Assembly: GCA_942493305.1 (NCBI GenBank)
Contig: OW818686.1
Coordinates: 4,154,001 to 4,218,000 of the forward strand
Direction of reading: 5' to 3'
Length of the DNA: 64,000 nt
Source of the DNA: UBA7672 sp030824255
GTDB lineage: Bacteria > Pseudomonadota > Alphaproteobacteria > Caulobacterales > Hyphomonadaceae
A program made the translations under genes and the position numbers. Shown in pieces: positions 6,846 through 15,595 of the stretch. Numbering within the stretch: the stretch's first letter is position 1; every line of letters begins with the position of its first letter. The notes under the pieces were generated by a model. It saw nothing but the letters and a program-made list of their open reading frames with translations. It had not been told where the DNA came from and did not search any database.

Positions 6846-7398
6846 GCGGGATCTCCTTTTTCATGATGGCGAGAAGCGCATCGAACGCCTGCGACTCGCG
6901 GGCTCGCCTCACGCAGGCGAGGTTGATGGGAAGCGGCTTTGCAAAGCCGCCCGCGCCGCCGAGACGCACGGCGCGGTACACAACAAAGCGATGGAGTTTC
7001 TCGACGCCGACCGCCCGCATCGCCTGCAGGAGGATGCGGTCACACATGTCGCGCGGCACCGTGCCCACATCGTACAGCCAGTCATGCAGGATGGCGGGCA
7101 GCAGATAGTTCGCGCCCTTCGGCTGCTTCGCCTGCAGCAGGCGGCCGGGCATCGAATACCCGTCCGTGATGTAGCCGGCGGGCACGGTGATGAAGAGGCC
7201 CGAGCCTCGCGCGCCAACTTCGAACACGATCGGCTCGACGAGGCGCATTTCGGGGCGCAGCGCGAGGCCCGGAAGGCGATACGCCCCCGTGGGCTTCAGC
7301 GCGGCGTCACGGAGGAAAGCGCCGCCCTTGCGGTCGGCGGCGAGCGCGTCGGCCGTCTGCCTTGCAGAAGCCTCCGGCGCCGATTGCGCGGGCTCCAT
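6838..7398 (-). CDS. DUF1353 family phage protein
   Basis: The segment GYITDGYSMPGRL with PAILHDWLYDVG and RDMCDRILLQAMRAVGV is the DUF1353 signature (about residues 75-140 of 186). The family is common near phage tail and lysis genes; its function is not established. The His-Asp pair in HDWLY is conserved and suggests a possible metal-dependent role. The gene overlaps the muramidase-like gene by eight bases at its end and follows the small gene at 7405, as part of the leftward operon. Confidence 0.85.
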   Translation of the reverse strand: MEPAQSAPEASARQTADALAADRKGGAFLRDAALKPTGAYRLPGLALRPEMRLVEPIVFEVGARGSGLFITVPAGYITDGYSMPGRLLQAKQPKGANYLLPAILHDWLYDVGTVPRDMCDRILLQAMRAVGVEKLHRFVVYRAVRLGGAGGFAKPLPINLACVRRARESQAFDALLAIMKKEIPHV

Positions 7399-7404
7399 GT
7401 GGCG

Positions 7405-7746
7405 CTATCCCTCCGCCGGGACGGAGAGCACGTGGCCGCGCGCGATGGCGGCATCGCGCACCGGCAGCGCCTCATCCTGCTTCATGTAGAAGCCGTGCAG
7501 CACGATTTGCTGCGCGCACGAGGCGACGACCGCCAGCCCGGCGACATCGAGATCGCTGACGCGGTCCTTGAGCGCGTCGAACGCGAAGACGAGCCGGTCA
7601 ACGCGCGCCGGGAGGGATTGCGCCTTGGCGAACGCGACGCGCTCCGCCGCCCATGGGTCGGCGCCGCCGCCCTCCGGCTCTGCGGGCAGCACGTAGCTGA
7701 GAACGCCGTTGACCGTCGGCACGATATCGGTCGGGTAAGTGAACAT
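7405..7746 (-). CDS. Hypothetical tail-associated protein, 113 residues
   Basis: The start MFTYPTDIVPTVNG has AGGAGAG seven bases upstream; a longer frame upstream is a shadow of the tip-protein gene. The product is mixed alpha/beta with no recognisable motif. It directly follows the J-like gene and precedes DUF1353, a position often held by small tail-fibre accessory or chaperone-like proteins. Function unknown. Confidence 0.6.
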   Translation of the reverse strand: MFTYPTDIVPTVNGVLSYVLPAEPEGGGADPWAAERVAFAKAQSLPARVDRLVFAFDALKDRVSDLDVAGLAVVASCAQQIVLHGFYMKQDEALPVRDAAIARGHVLSVPAEG

Positions 7747-7775
7747 GGTCTCTCCTCTTTTCTGGTTGGAAGGGT

Positions 7776-10700
7776 TCAGCCGGGCACGCGCTGCAGGAAG
7801 AATTTCCCGCTGACGCCATTGCCGGTGATGTTGTTGGCTCCGGAGGTGCGCTGCAGTTTGAGGCGGTAGCGCACGTCGCCGGAGACGTTCTGCGCCATCG
7901 GCGGCGACGGCCACGGCGTTGCCCCGCCAGGCCAGCTCACGATGCACAGCGTGCCCGTGTCCTCGACCTCGATGGGCCATTCGCTGAGGACGTATTCGGT
8001 TCCGCCCGCCTGCAGCTCCTCGGTGAGGATGACCTTGCCCACCCACGTGCCGCCGTCGCTCACATCGCAGCCCACTGCGGGGATGAGATAGCTGCCGAGC
8101 TGCGTCGTGCTGTCCCCGGCGGGCAGCAGGAGATAGCCGCCAGCGCCCACATCGTTGACGTCGATCGTCGCGAGAACGGAGGCGGTCGCTCCCGAGGTGG
8201 CGACATTCGTGATCGCCTGGTTCTTCGTGAACGTCAGCAAGTCGGGATCGACGCCGCCGGACGGAGGAATCGCGGCAACCACAACCCACGCGCCGGCGGT
8301 GTAGTATTTCAGCTCGTCCGTCGTGGTGTCGGCCCACCACGAGCCCTCGGTCGGCGTCCCGCTATAGCTTGCGCCGCGTTGCGAGTTCGCGGTCGCCTGC
8401 GAGCCTTGCCCGGAAAATCCCGACGCCACGCCACTCGATGTGACCACCATCGCATCGGTGACCACCGTGGTCCCGTCCGCCAGGCGCACGGTGGAGGAAA
8501 ACAGCACGAAGTTCTGCGTGGCGAGCGCCGCCTGTCCGGCGAACCCCGACGCGACGCCCGAGGACGTGACCACCATCGCCTCGGTGGCGACCGTGGTTCC
8601 ATCCGCCCGGCGGAGGTTCGTGCCGATCGCGACGAAGTTCTGCGTCGCCAGCGCGGCTTGCCCGGAGAAGCCGGACGCCACGCGCGTCTCGGTGACGTTC
8701 GCGCCCGGCTCGCCGTCGAAACCGGGATTCCACGGTGTGGCTTCCGTCTGCCCGGCGAGCGCGCGGGCGAGCAGCGGCTTGGCGACCGCCAGCACGGGCG
8801 CGGTGGTCGAAGCGATGCCGCGCACGAGAATGCGCGCCTTCACCGTGCTGGCGGGCGCCTGCACGATTGTGGTGAGGCGCTCGAACGTGGAGAGCTCGCC
8901 ATTGCCCGCCGAAGGCGTCACATCCTGCACGACGGAGGTGTAGCTGACGCTTCCGTTCGAGGAATTCCGGAACTCGACGAAGAGCTGCACCGCGGAAATG
9001 TTCGAACCGCCCACATACACCGACGCTTCGAGCCATTCGCCCGGCGCGATGGGGAAGGCGTCGATCTGCGGCGTCGTCGCCAGCTGCACATACTGCCCGA
9101 CCGTGACGCCGGTTCCGGTGACCACCGCGCGCCGGATGCCGTTCGTGGAGGCCGCCGCGCTTTGCACGGCCGAGCCCGCGCTCGCGAAGCTCACCCAGTA
9201 AGTCGCGCCGAAGCGGAATTCGGTATCGATGAGGCCGTTCTTGCCGACGCCGGCCGCGAGGTTCGCCGCGCCCACCGCGTTCAGCGTCGCGAGCGCGCCT
9301 TGCCCGGAAAATCCCGACGACACGCCCGACGAGGTGACGATCATCCCCTCGGTCGCGACGGTTGTGCCATCCGCACGGCGAAGGTTCGTGCCGATCGTGA
9401 CGAAGCTCAGCGTGGCAAGCGCCGCCTGTCCGGCGAAGCCCGAGGCGACGCCCGAGGATGTCACCACCATCGCCTCGGTCGCGACGGTCGTGCCATCCGC
9501 CCGGCGGAGGTTCGTGCCGATGGTGACGAAGTTCTGCGTCGCCAGCGCGGCTTGCCCGGCGAAGCCCGAGGAGACGCCCGAGGACGTCACCACCATCGCT
9601 TCGGTGGCGACCGTGGTTCCGTCCGCGCGGCGGAGGTTCGTGCCGATCGTGACAAAATTCGCCGTCGCCAGCGCGGCTTGCCCGTTGAAACCGAACGCCA
9701 CGCGGGTCTCGGTGACGTTCGCGCCGGGCTCGCCATCGAAACCGGGGTTCCACGGCGTCTCTTCCGTCTGCGCGGCGAGCGCGCGGGCGAGCATGGGCTT
9801 CGCCGCATTCAGCACCGGCGCGGTCGTGGAGGCCACACCGCGCAGGTTGAGGCGCGCCTTCACCGTACCGGCCGGCGCCTGCGCGATCACGCTCAACCGG
9901 CGGAACGTCGAAAGCTCCCCGCCGCCCGCCAGCGGCGTGTTATCGACCGTGATCGACGAGAAGCCCGTGCTGACGCCGCTCGCGTCGCGGAAATCGATGA
10001 ACACCTGCACGCTGGAGACGTTGGCGCCGCCCAGCCAGGCGGAGCCTTCGACATACTCGCCCGCCGCGACGGGGAAGGCGTCCTGCTGCGGCGTCGTCGC
10101 GATCTGCACATACTGGCCGACCGTGACGCCCGTGCCCGTCACCACCGCGCGGCGGATGCCGTTCGTGGACGTCGCCTGCGTCGTCACCTGCGAACCCGCC
10201 GAGGCGACGCTTTGCCAGTAGGTGGACGCAAAGCGGAATTCGGTATCGATGAGGCCGTTCTTGCCGACGCCGGCCGCGAGGTTGGCCGCGCCCACCGCAT
10301 TCAGCGTCGCGAGCGCGCCTTGCCCGGAAAATCCCGACGACACGCCCAGCGATGTGACGAGGAGCGTATCGGTGGCCGAGGTGACGCCATCCGCGAGGCG
10401 GAGGTTCGTGCCGAGGGTGACGAAGTTCAGCGTGGCGAGCGCCGCTTGCCCCGCAAAGCCGAACGCCACGCCCAGCGACGTGACGAGGAGCGTGTCGGTT
10501 GCGGAGGTGACGCCGTCCGCGAGGCGAAGGTTCGCGCCGAGCGTGACGAAGTTCAGCGTGGCGAGGGCTGCTTGCCCGGAAAAGGCGAACGCCACGCGCG
10601 ACTCGGTGACGTTGGCGCCCAGCTCGTGCTCGCGCCCCGGCGCATAGGGCGGAACCACCGTCTGGTCGGCGGGCATGACGCACAGCACCGGCTTCGCGAT

Positions 10701-13700
10701 GCGAAGGATCGGGGCCGATGTCGTGGCGACGGCGCGGATATCGATGTTGGCGCGCACCGTGCCCGCAGGCGCCACGCCGACGAGCGCCATCGCGTTGAAC
10801 GTCGTTTCCTCGCCCGTGCCCGCAAGCAGCCCGGCGGCGAGCGTGACCTGCGACGTGCCGACGATGCCGGTCGCCGCATCGCGGAAGATGATGATGCACG
10901 TGAACGAAGCGACGTTATCGCCGCCCACGAGCAGCCGCGCGCCGACAAGATCGCCCGGCTTGCACGGGAACGCCGCCAACTGCGGGCTCGACGTCACGTT
11001 GATGTAGTTCGAACCGTTGACGACAACGGTTGAGCCTGTCGCGACGAGCTTGCGCAGCCCGCCCGTACTGGTTTGCGAGGCGACAGCGGCCAGTCCGCCC
11101 GCCGGGAACGATGCCCAATACGATGGCGGGAAGCGGAATTCGGTGTCGACGAGCCCGTTCGCGCCCACCGGCACGAGGGCGTTGTTGATCGCCTCGGAGC
11201 CGGTGAGCCCCGCGAGGTTTCCGGGGCGGCCGGTCACGCCCGTCCACGGGGCGGACGACGCCACCGACAGCACGTCATCCGCCGTGATCTCGGCGACGAG
11301 GGTGCGGGCGGACGCAATCCCGCGCCGCGACATGTGGCGGAAGCCGAGCTGGTAGTCGCGGCCCACCTGGAGGCCGTGGATCTCGAGCGAGCCGCTGACG
11401 GCCGTTCCCGACTGCAGCGCGGCCCACACGTCCGGCCCTTCGGAGACGAGCAGCTCGACCACCGTGTCGAGCACATCGGGATTTTCGACCGGGTCCCAAT
11501 CGCAGCTGAGGACGAGCTGGCGCGAACCGAGCGGGCTCTCGCGCAGCGTGAAGCTGGCGTTGCAGCCGGTGGGCGCCGCCGGCACGGTCGCCGCCGCGAC
11601 GTTCGTCACGATGAGCGGGTCGGATTTTACGGGGAGGCCGCCGCTGTCGCGGCCGACGGCCACGACGCGGAGATCGTAGGAATAGCCGGGATTGCCGGGC
11701 GGGGCGGCGAAGAGGCGCGCATCCGCCGTGAGCATGCCCCGGTCCTGCCAGCTGTCGGCCGCGTTGCCGGTCTCGCGCACGGCCGTGTCGAAGCCGACGA
11801 TGGACACGCCGCGCGGGCTCGGTCCCTGGAAGAATGACAGCGCGATCTCGGTCGCCTTCGCGCTCACCGAAAGCTGCACGGGCGTCGCCGGGCGCGGCGC
11901 GATGGGCAGCTGCACCATCGGCGTGTGCGGCGGCAGCGGCGTGCCATCGGGCGTGAAGCGTTCGCCCGCATACGGGATGACGGTGATCTGCGCGCGGTTG
12001 CCGAAATCGGGCCGCACATCGCGCACGAGCACCGGCAGCGCCACCTCGGTCGAGCGCCCGATGAGGAGCTTGTCGCCGACGATCGGCGCGCTGGCGGTCG
12101 CGAGCGGCGTCACGAGCACGAAGCGGTTGGGATTCGTCGCGTCGCGCGTGACCGCGACCTCGGAGCCGACCGTCAGCCCGCCCGCGCCATCCTCGCTGCG
12201 CCACCGCGCGGCGAGCGTGTCGCCAGTTTCGGTGTCGACCGGCGCATCGAGCACGACGGCGACGACATTGCCGCCCGAAATCTCGCGCGTGGCGATGCGG
12301 GCCGCGCCGAGGCCGACGCCGATGGCGTCATGCAGCAGCACCGCATACGCGCCGGGGCGGCATGTGAGCGCCTCGGCATCCATGTCGAAGGTGAACCGCT
12401 CCGTCTGGCGCAGCGAATTGTTGATGAACTGCCGGCCGACGATGCGAACCTCGTCCGCATCCGTCTTGCCGGGCAGCTGCAGCGTCTCGATCTTCGTGGC
12501 GTTGCTGGCGTCGTAACCGTCGAGGTAAAGCGTGACCTCGTCCGCCTGCCATCCATTGTCGGCGTTGTTGAACGCGATGCGGACGGCGTGGAGATCCTGC
12601 GGGAAGGCTTTCTGCCAGCGGAGGTTGGCGACGTTGCGCGGCGTGAATGTCTGCGCGGGCGCTTCCGATCCCCGGTCGCGGTCGATCACCACGGTGAGAC
12701 GCCCGCCCCATTTCAGCGGGCGCGCATGGGCCGACGCGCAGATGCGGCGCGCGAGTTCGCCGCGGCCGATCGACGTGTCGATCACCTCGTCATAGTGGAG
12801 GCCCTGCGCCTCGCAGAACGCCGCGAAGGCCGCCCAAGCGGGCCAATCGATGCGCGCGTCGGGGCGCGGGCGCGCCGCCTGCGATCCCCGGTAAAGATTG
12901 AGCACGATCTCGGCCGGGTTGCGGCTCTTGCCCGTGGTGGTGAGCGAAGCGGCCGAGGCGCTGTCGGGCGAAGCCTTCGATCCCGCCGAGAAGAGCGGCA
13001 CGACCGGCTTCGCGATGCAGTTGAACGTCTCGATGATGTTGTTCAGCTGCTCGCTTGCCTTGATGCGCAGCACGACCGAGGCGATGCCGCGCTCGGGGAA
13101 CGGATCGGCATACGAGCGCCGCGAGCCGAGGATTTCCCACCACGCCGCGTCGATCGTGTTCGGATCGGCCGACGCCGCCGTGAGCCGCCGCACGCTCACC
13201 TGGTAGCCGGCGGGATGGCGCGGCACGGCGAAGCGGATGGGGAACTGGAAGCCACGGCCGGGATCGGAGCGCGTGACAGTCACATTGCCGGACGCCGCGC
13301 CGCCATTGGCGGTGAGCCGCCCGACATACGGATCGAGATCGCTCTCGATGGTGAAATAATCCGGGCGGTACGGAATGCCGAGATCGTCGGTCGCCGCGTT
13401 CGCCTGCGGAACGGTGGCGCGATGGCTCACCCACGCATCGGACGATCCCGCCGGGCGATACAGCACCTCGAAGATGACGGACTTCGCCACCTTCCGCTGC
13501 TTGTCGTCATAACCGCCGAGGCCGCCCCGGAAGCCGAGCACCACCTCGATCTCGTCCGCATCGAGCGAGGTGTTGCGCACCGTCGCCGTCGTGGTGATCG
13601 CCGCGCCGACCGCGTTCTGCGTCGGGTCGCCCACATACAGCGTGTGCGGCGGCGCATCGGCCGTGAGCCGCGTCTCGACCTCGACGCCCGTGAACGACGA

Positions 13701-14366
13701 CAGCGGCGTCTCGCCGATCTTGAGATCGTCGATCTCCACCGGCGCGGGGCCGAGGCAGAACGGCACGCGCAGATAGACATCGTTGCCGATGGTCTCCTGC
13801 ACATACTGCCCGTACAGCGGCGGGAAGAACCGGTGCTCGCCGAGGATGAGCGGCATCGGCGCATAGGTGCGCGCCTGGTTGCGGGCGCCGGTGACAGTGT
13901 AGACGGGCGCGAGCGCCTCCCCGCGCGCCTTCAGCGGCGCAATCGGGATGAGCGAATTGATGATGAGGTTGCCGCCCATCGTGATGGCGGCGGCCGCAAG
14001 CGAGCCCGGCAATCCGCCGATCATCCCGCCGACCCACGCCGCCGCCGCGATCACCGCAATCTGCAGCACGGTGCGCAGGAACTTGCCGGGGCCGCTGTCG
14101 GCGTCGCCCGGCCGGATGCTGAGGTTGATGAAGTCGCCCGCGCCCGGCGTGAGGCTCGCCCACGCATCGCTGGCGACTTCCGCGCCGTTCACGAACGCCA
14201 CCGCGAAGCGGCGCAGGAAGGCGTCGGGGAAGGCTTCGGCGATCAGCGCGGCGAGGGTGGACCCCGCCGGAACACATACCGTCTGCGACTGCCCTGCCAC
14301 GGGCGAACGACGAACCGATGCACGAAGCGTCTTCAACGCTTCAGGGAGGCAGGTAACAGCCGACAA
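7776..14366 (-). CDS. Phage host-specificity/tail tip protein J-like (TipJ), 2,196 residues
   Basis: This is the largest gene of the prophage and follows the K-like gene, as in lambda. The N-terminal 150 residues contain a beta-grasp-like part and a long hydrophobic glycine/alanine stretch, resembling lambda gpI fused to J. Residues about 150-1050 hold the tail-hub region with GARNQARTYAPMPLILGEHR. Fibronectin-like segments follow. The C-terminal 1,000 residues carry nested repeats, described separately. Translation probably starts at a TTG (14366) with AAGGA five bases upstream, overlapping the K-like gene by 26 bp. The protein should form the distal tip that binds the host receptor. Confidence 0.9.
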   Translation of the reverse strand: MSAVTCLPEALKTLRASVRRSPVAGQSQTVCVPAGSTLAALIAEAFPDAFLRRFAVAFVNGAEVASDAWASLTPGAGDFINLSIRPGDADSGPGKFLRTVLQIAVIAAAAWVGGMIGGLPGSLAAAAITMGGNLIINSLIPIAPLKARGEALAPVYTVTGARNQARTYAPMPLILGEHRFFPPLYGQYVQETIGNDVYLRVPFCLGPAPVEIDDLKIGETPLSSFTGVEVETRLTADAPPHTLYVGDPTQNAVGAAITTTATVRNTSLDADEIEVVLGFRGGLGGYDDKQRKVAKSVIFEVLYRPAGSSDAWVSHRATVPQANAATDDLGIPYRPDYFTIESDLDPYVGRLTANGGAASGNVTVTRSDPGRGFQFPIRFAVPRHPAGYQVSVRRLTAASADPNTIDAAWWEILGSRRSYADPFPERGIASVVLRIKASEQLNNIIETFNCIAKPVVPLFSAGSKASPDSASAASLTTTGKSRNPAEIVLNLYRGSQAARPRPDARIDWPAWAAFAAFCEAQGLHYDEVIDTSIGRGELARRICASAHARPLKWGGRLTVVIDRDRGSEAPAQTFTPRNVANLRWQKAFPQDLHAVRIAFNNADNGWQADEVTLYLDGYDASNATKIETLQLPGKTDADEVRIVGRQFINNSLRQTERFTFDMDAEALTCRPGAYAVLLHDAIGVGLGAARIATREISGGNVVAVVLDAPVDTETGDTLAARWRSEDGAGGLTVGSEVAVTRDATNPNRFVLVTPLATASAPIVGDKLLIGRSTEVALPVLVRDVRPDFGNRAQITVIPYAGERFTPDGTPLPPHTPMVQLPIAPRPATPVQLSVSAKATEIALSFFQGPSPRGVSIVGFDTAVRETGNAADSWQDRGMLTADARLFAAPPGNPGYSYDLRVVAVGRDSGGLPVKSDPLIVTNVAAATVPAAPTGCNASFTLRESPLGSRQLVLSCDWDPVENPDVLDTVVELLVSEGPDVWAALQSGTAVSGSLEIHGLQVGRDYQLGFRHMSRRGIASARTLVAEITADDVLSVASSAPWTGVTGRPGNLAGLTGSEAINNALVPVGANGLVDTEFRFPPSYWASFPAGGLAAVASQTSTGGLRKLVATGSTVVVNGSNYINVTSSPQLAAFPCKPGDLVGARLLVGGDNVASFTCIIIFRDAATGIVGTSQVTLAAGLLAGTGEETTFNAMALVGVAPAGTVRANIDIRAVATTSAPILRIAKPVLCVMPADQTVVPPYAPGREHELGANVTESRVAFAFSGQAALATLNFVTLGANLRLADGVTSATDTLLVTSLGVAFGFAGQAALATLNFVTLGTNLRLADGVTSATDTLLVTSLGVSSGFSGQGALATLNAVGAANLAAGVGKNGLIDTEFRFASTYWQSVASAGSQVTTQATSTNGIRRAVVTGTGVTVGQYVQIATTPQQDAFPVAAGEYVEGSAWLGGANVSSVQVFIDFRDASGVSTGFSSITVDNTPLAGGGELSTFRRLSVIAQAPAGTVKARLNLRGVASTTAPVLNAAKPMLARALAAQTEETPWNPGFDGEPGANVTETRVAFGFNGQAALATANFVTIGTNLRRADGTTVATEAMVVTSSGVSSGFAGQAALATQNFVTIGTNLRRADGTTVATEAMVVTSSGVASGFAGQAALATLSFVTIGTNLRRADGTTVATEGMIVTSSGVSSGFSGQGALATLNAVGAANLAAGVGKNGLIDTEFRFGATYWVSFASAGSAVQSAAASTNGIRRAVVTGTGVTVGQYVQLATTPQIDAFPIAPGEWLEASVYVGGSNISAVQLFVEFRNSSNGSVSYTSVVQDVTPSAGNGELSTFERLTTIVQAPASTVKARILVRGIASTTAPVLAVAKPLLARALAGQTEATPWNPGFDGEPGANVTETRVASGFSGQAALATQNFVAIGTNLRRADGTTVATEAMVVTSSGVASGFAGQAALATQNFVLFSSTVRLADGTTVVTDAMVVTSSGVASGFSGQGSQATANSQRGASYSGTPTEGSWWADTTTDELKYYTAGAWVVVAAIPPSGGVDPDLLTFTKNQAITNVATSGATASVLATIDVNDVGAGGYLLLPAGDSTTQLGSYLIPAVGCDVSDGGTWVGKVILTEELQAGGTEYVLSEWPIEVEDTGTLCIVSWPGGATPWPSPPMAQNVSGDVRYRLKLQRTSGANNITGNGVSGKFFLQRVPG
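8410..11220 (-). repeat. Nested in-frame repeats in the tip-protein gene
   Basis: Two repeat types alternate. The short unit of about 42 residues (126 bp; GFxGQAALATxNFVxxGTNLR, then ADGTTxATxxMVVTSSGV) occurs in blocks of two, three and two around 8412-8670, 9310-9690 and 10330-10590. Each block ends in a shortened GQGALATLN or GQGSQATAN form. The long unit of about 205 residues (from GLIDTEFRF to EPGANVTETRVA) occurs twice in nearly the same form (about 8690-9290 and 9700-10310). A third, more diverged copy lies at about 10600-11210. Some adjacent copies are almost identical in DNA, which points to recent duplication or homogenisation. Confidence 0.85.
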
Positions 14367-14766
14367 GCCGATCCTTCCATTTCAGGGAGTTGAAGACATC
14401 GAGGAGATCGACACCGACCGCGCGATGCGCGTGGAGGACGATGCCCGGCGTGTGCGTGCACGTGCCGACGTGGACGGGATGGCCGCGCACCTTGAAGAGC
14501 GCGAGCGCGCCCTCTTCCCACGGCACACGCCGCCACGAAGGCTCCTCCCGCGCGATGCCCGCCATTGCCTCGCGCGCGCCGATGCTTTCATCGGCCGCGT
14601 ACAGCCAGGCGCGATCGTCCACCGGGTGGCCGAAGTCGTGACGCAGCACGTGGGCGTGCAAGCCGAAGCAATCGACGCCCGCGCGACCCCGGCCCGGATC
14701 GCGCCCGCGCCAGAGATAGTCGCCGCCGACATACGGCTCCCACCAGCGGGGCCGCAGCGGGATCAT
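14341..14766 (-). CDS. NlpC/P60-family tail assembly protein (lambda gpK-like)
   Basis: In this 141-residue protein the motif GVDCFGLHAHVL places the nucleophile at Cys33, and PVHVGTC provides the partner His99. This is the NlpC/P60 arrangement found in tail-tip peptidases. In lambda-like phages gpK acts in tail-tip assembly and can open peptidoglycan at infection. It sits between the L-like (DUF1833) and J-like genes, exactly as in lambda. Confidence 0.88.
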   Translation of the reverse strand: MIPLRPRWWEPYVGGDYLWRGRDPGRGRAGVDCFGLHAHVLRHDFGHPVDDRAWLYAADESIGAREAMAGIAREEPSWRRVPWEEGALALFKVRGHPVHVGTCTHTPGIVLHAHRAVGVDLLDVFNSLKWKDRLVGCYLPP

Positions 14767-14771
14767 CGTGG

Positions 14772-15239
14772 CTAGTTGAACAGCGCCGGGGCCATCGACG
14801 GCACGAAGTGGAAGCGGGTTGCCGCTTCGCCATCGTCGTCGATGTCGGTGAGGTCGGCGGAAATCTGCATGCGGTCGCCGCTTGCCGCGCGGATCTCGAA
14901 GGGCGGAAAGCTTTCCTCGACCGCGTCGGGGTCGGAGCCGAGCACGATCTCGACGAGCACGGTGGGCGGGGTGGAGAGCGCGCGGATCGTCTCGATGATG
15001 CGCCGGTCGATATTGTCGATCACGATGCGCGCCGCCGTGGAGCCCTCATCGCCATCGCCGGGCGCCGCGAATTCGAACGGGTACGGGTTGAACGTCGCCC
15101 CGCGCGAGATGCACGCGACGCGGTCCATCACGAGGCGCATCGGCTCGGCGAGGTCGGCGTGGTCGATGGTGAGCAGCGTGAGGAGCGGATCGTCGGACGT
15201 ATCCGCCTGCAGCTCGTGGGTGAACGTCGCGGTGGGCAT
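14772..15239 (-). CDS. DUF1833 family tail protein (lambda gpL position)
   Basis: The start MPTATFTHELQ overlaps the stop of the upstream gene as TAATG. The 155 residues include RLVMDRVACISRGATFNPYPFEF and ARIVIDNIDRRIIETIRAL. These are the DUF1833 hallmarks: a beta-rich domain with a conserved NIDR. DUF1833 proteins occupy the minor-tail L position upstream of NlpC-type genes in many alphaproteobacterial siphophages. A structural role at the tail tip is inferred. Confidence 0.82.
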   Translation of the reverse strand: MPTATFTHELQADTSDDPLLTLLTIDHADLAEPMRLVMDRVACISRGATFNPYPFEFAAPGDGDEGSTAARIVIDNIDRRIIETIRALSTPPTVLVEIVLGSDPDAVEESFPPFEIRAASGDRMQISADLTDIDDDGEAATRFHFVPSMAPALFN

Positions 15240-15592
15240 TACGGCACCACCTCGATCGAGACGGGCACGAGCCATTTCGACGTCTGCGAATCCGGCGTCG
15301 GGCGGCCTTGCTCGCCCGCGACGAAGCGCGCCGTCACCGAGCCCCCCGAGGGATGCCCGGCCCACGTGAACGTGCCGCCGCGCAATCCCTTCCGCCACGC
15401 CTTGAACGTCTCGTAATGCGCGAGCGTCATGCGGATGCTGCCCGCATACGTGTCGAGCGCGGCCGTGAAGACCGCGCGCTGGCGCACGAGGCCGCTATCG
15501 GTGTTCGACCGCGCCGCCAGCTCGCCCTCGCCCGTCGATGCGCCCGCGCGCAGCAGCTTGAACGGCACGCCCACGGGCCACGTCGCCGGCAT
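15239..15592 (-). CDS. Minor tail protein (lambda gpM position)
   Basis: The 117 residues are mainly beta, with SIRMTLAHYETFKAWRKG and TFTWAGHPSGGS. The gene lies directly after the tape measure gene and before DUF1833, the M position in lambda order. Its stop overlaps the next start by one base. Similarity to gpM itself is not evident by eye; the call rests on size, position and beta-rich composition. Confidence 0.7.
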   Translation of the reverse strand: MPATWPVGVPFKLLRAGASTGEGELAARSNTDSGLVRQRAVFTAALDTYAGSIRMTLAHYETFKAWRKGLRGGTFTWAGHPSGGSVTARFVAGEQGRPTPDSQTSKWLVPVSIEVVP

Positions 15593-15595
15593 CGC

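Noticed and set aside
8379..11033. 884-codon plus-strand frame opposite the tip-protein gene
   Set aside because: It is arginine- and alanine-rich antisense of the repeats, a common shadow in GC-rich DNA, with no ribosome site or motif.
11925..14393. 822-codon plus-strand frame opposite the tip-protein gene
   Set aside because: Its composition is biased and it lies fully antisense to a well-supported gene in lambda order.
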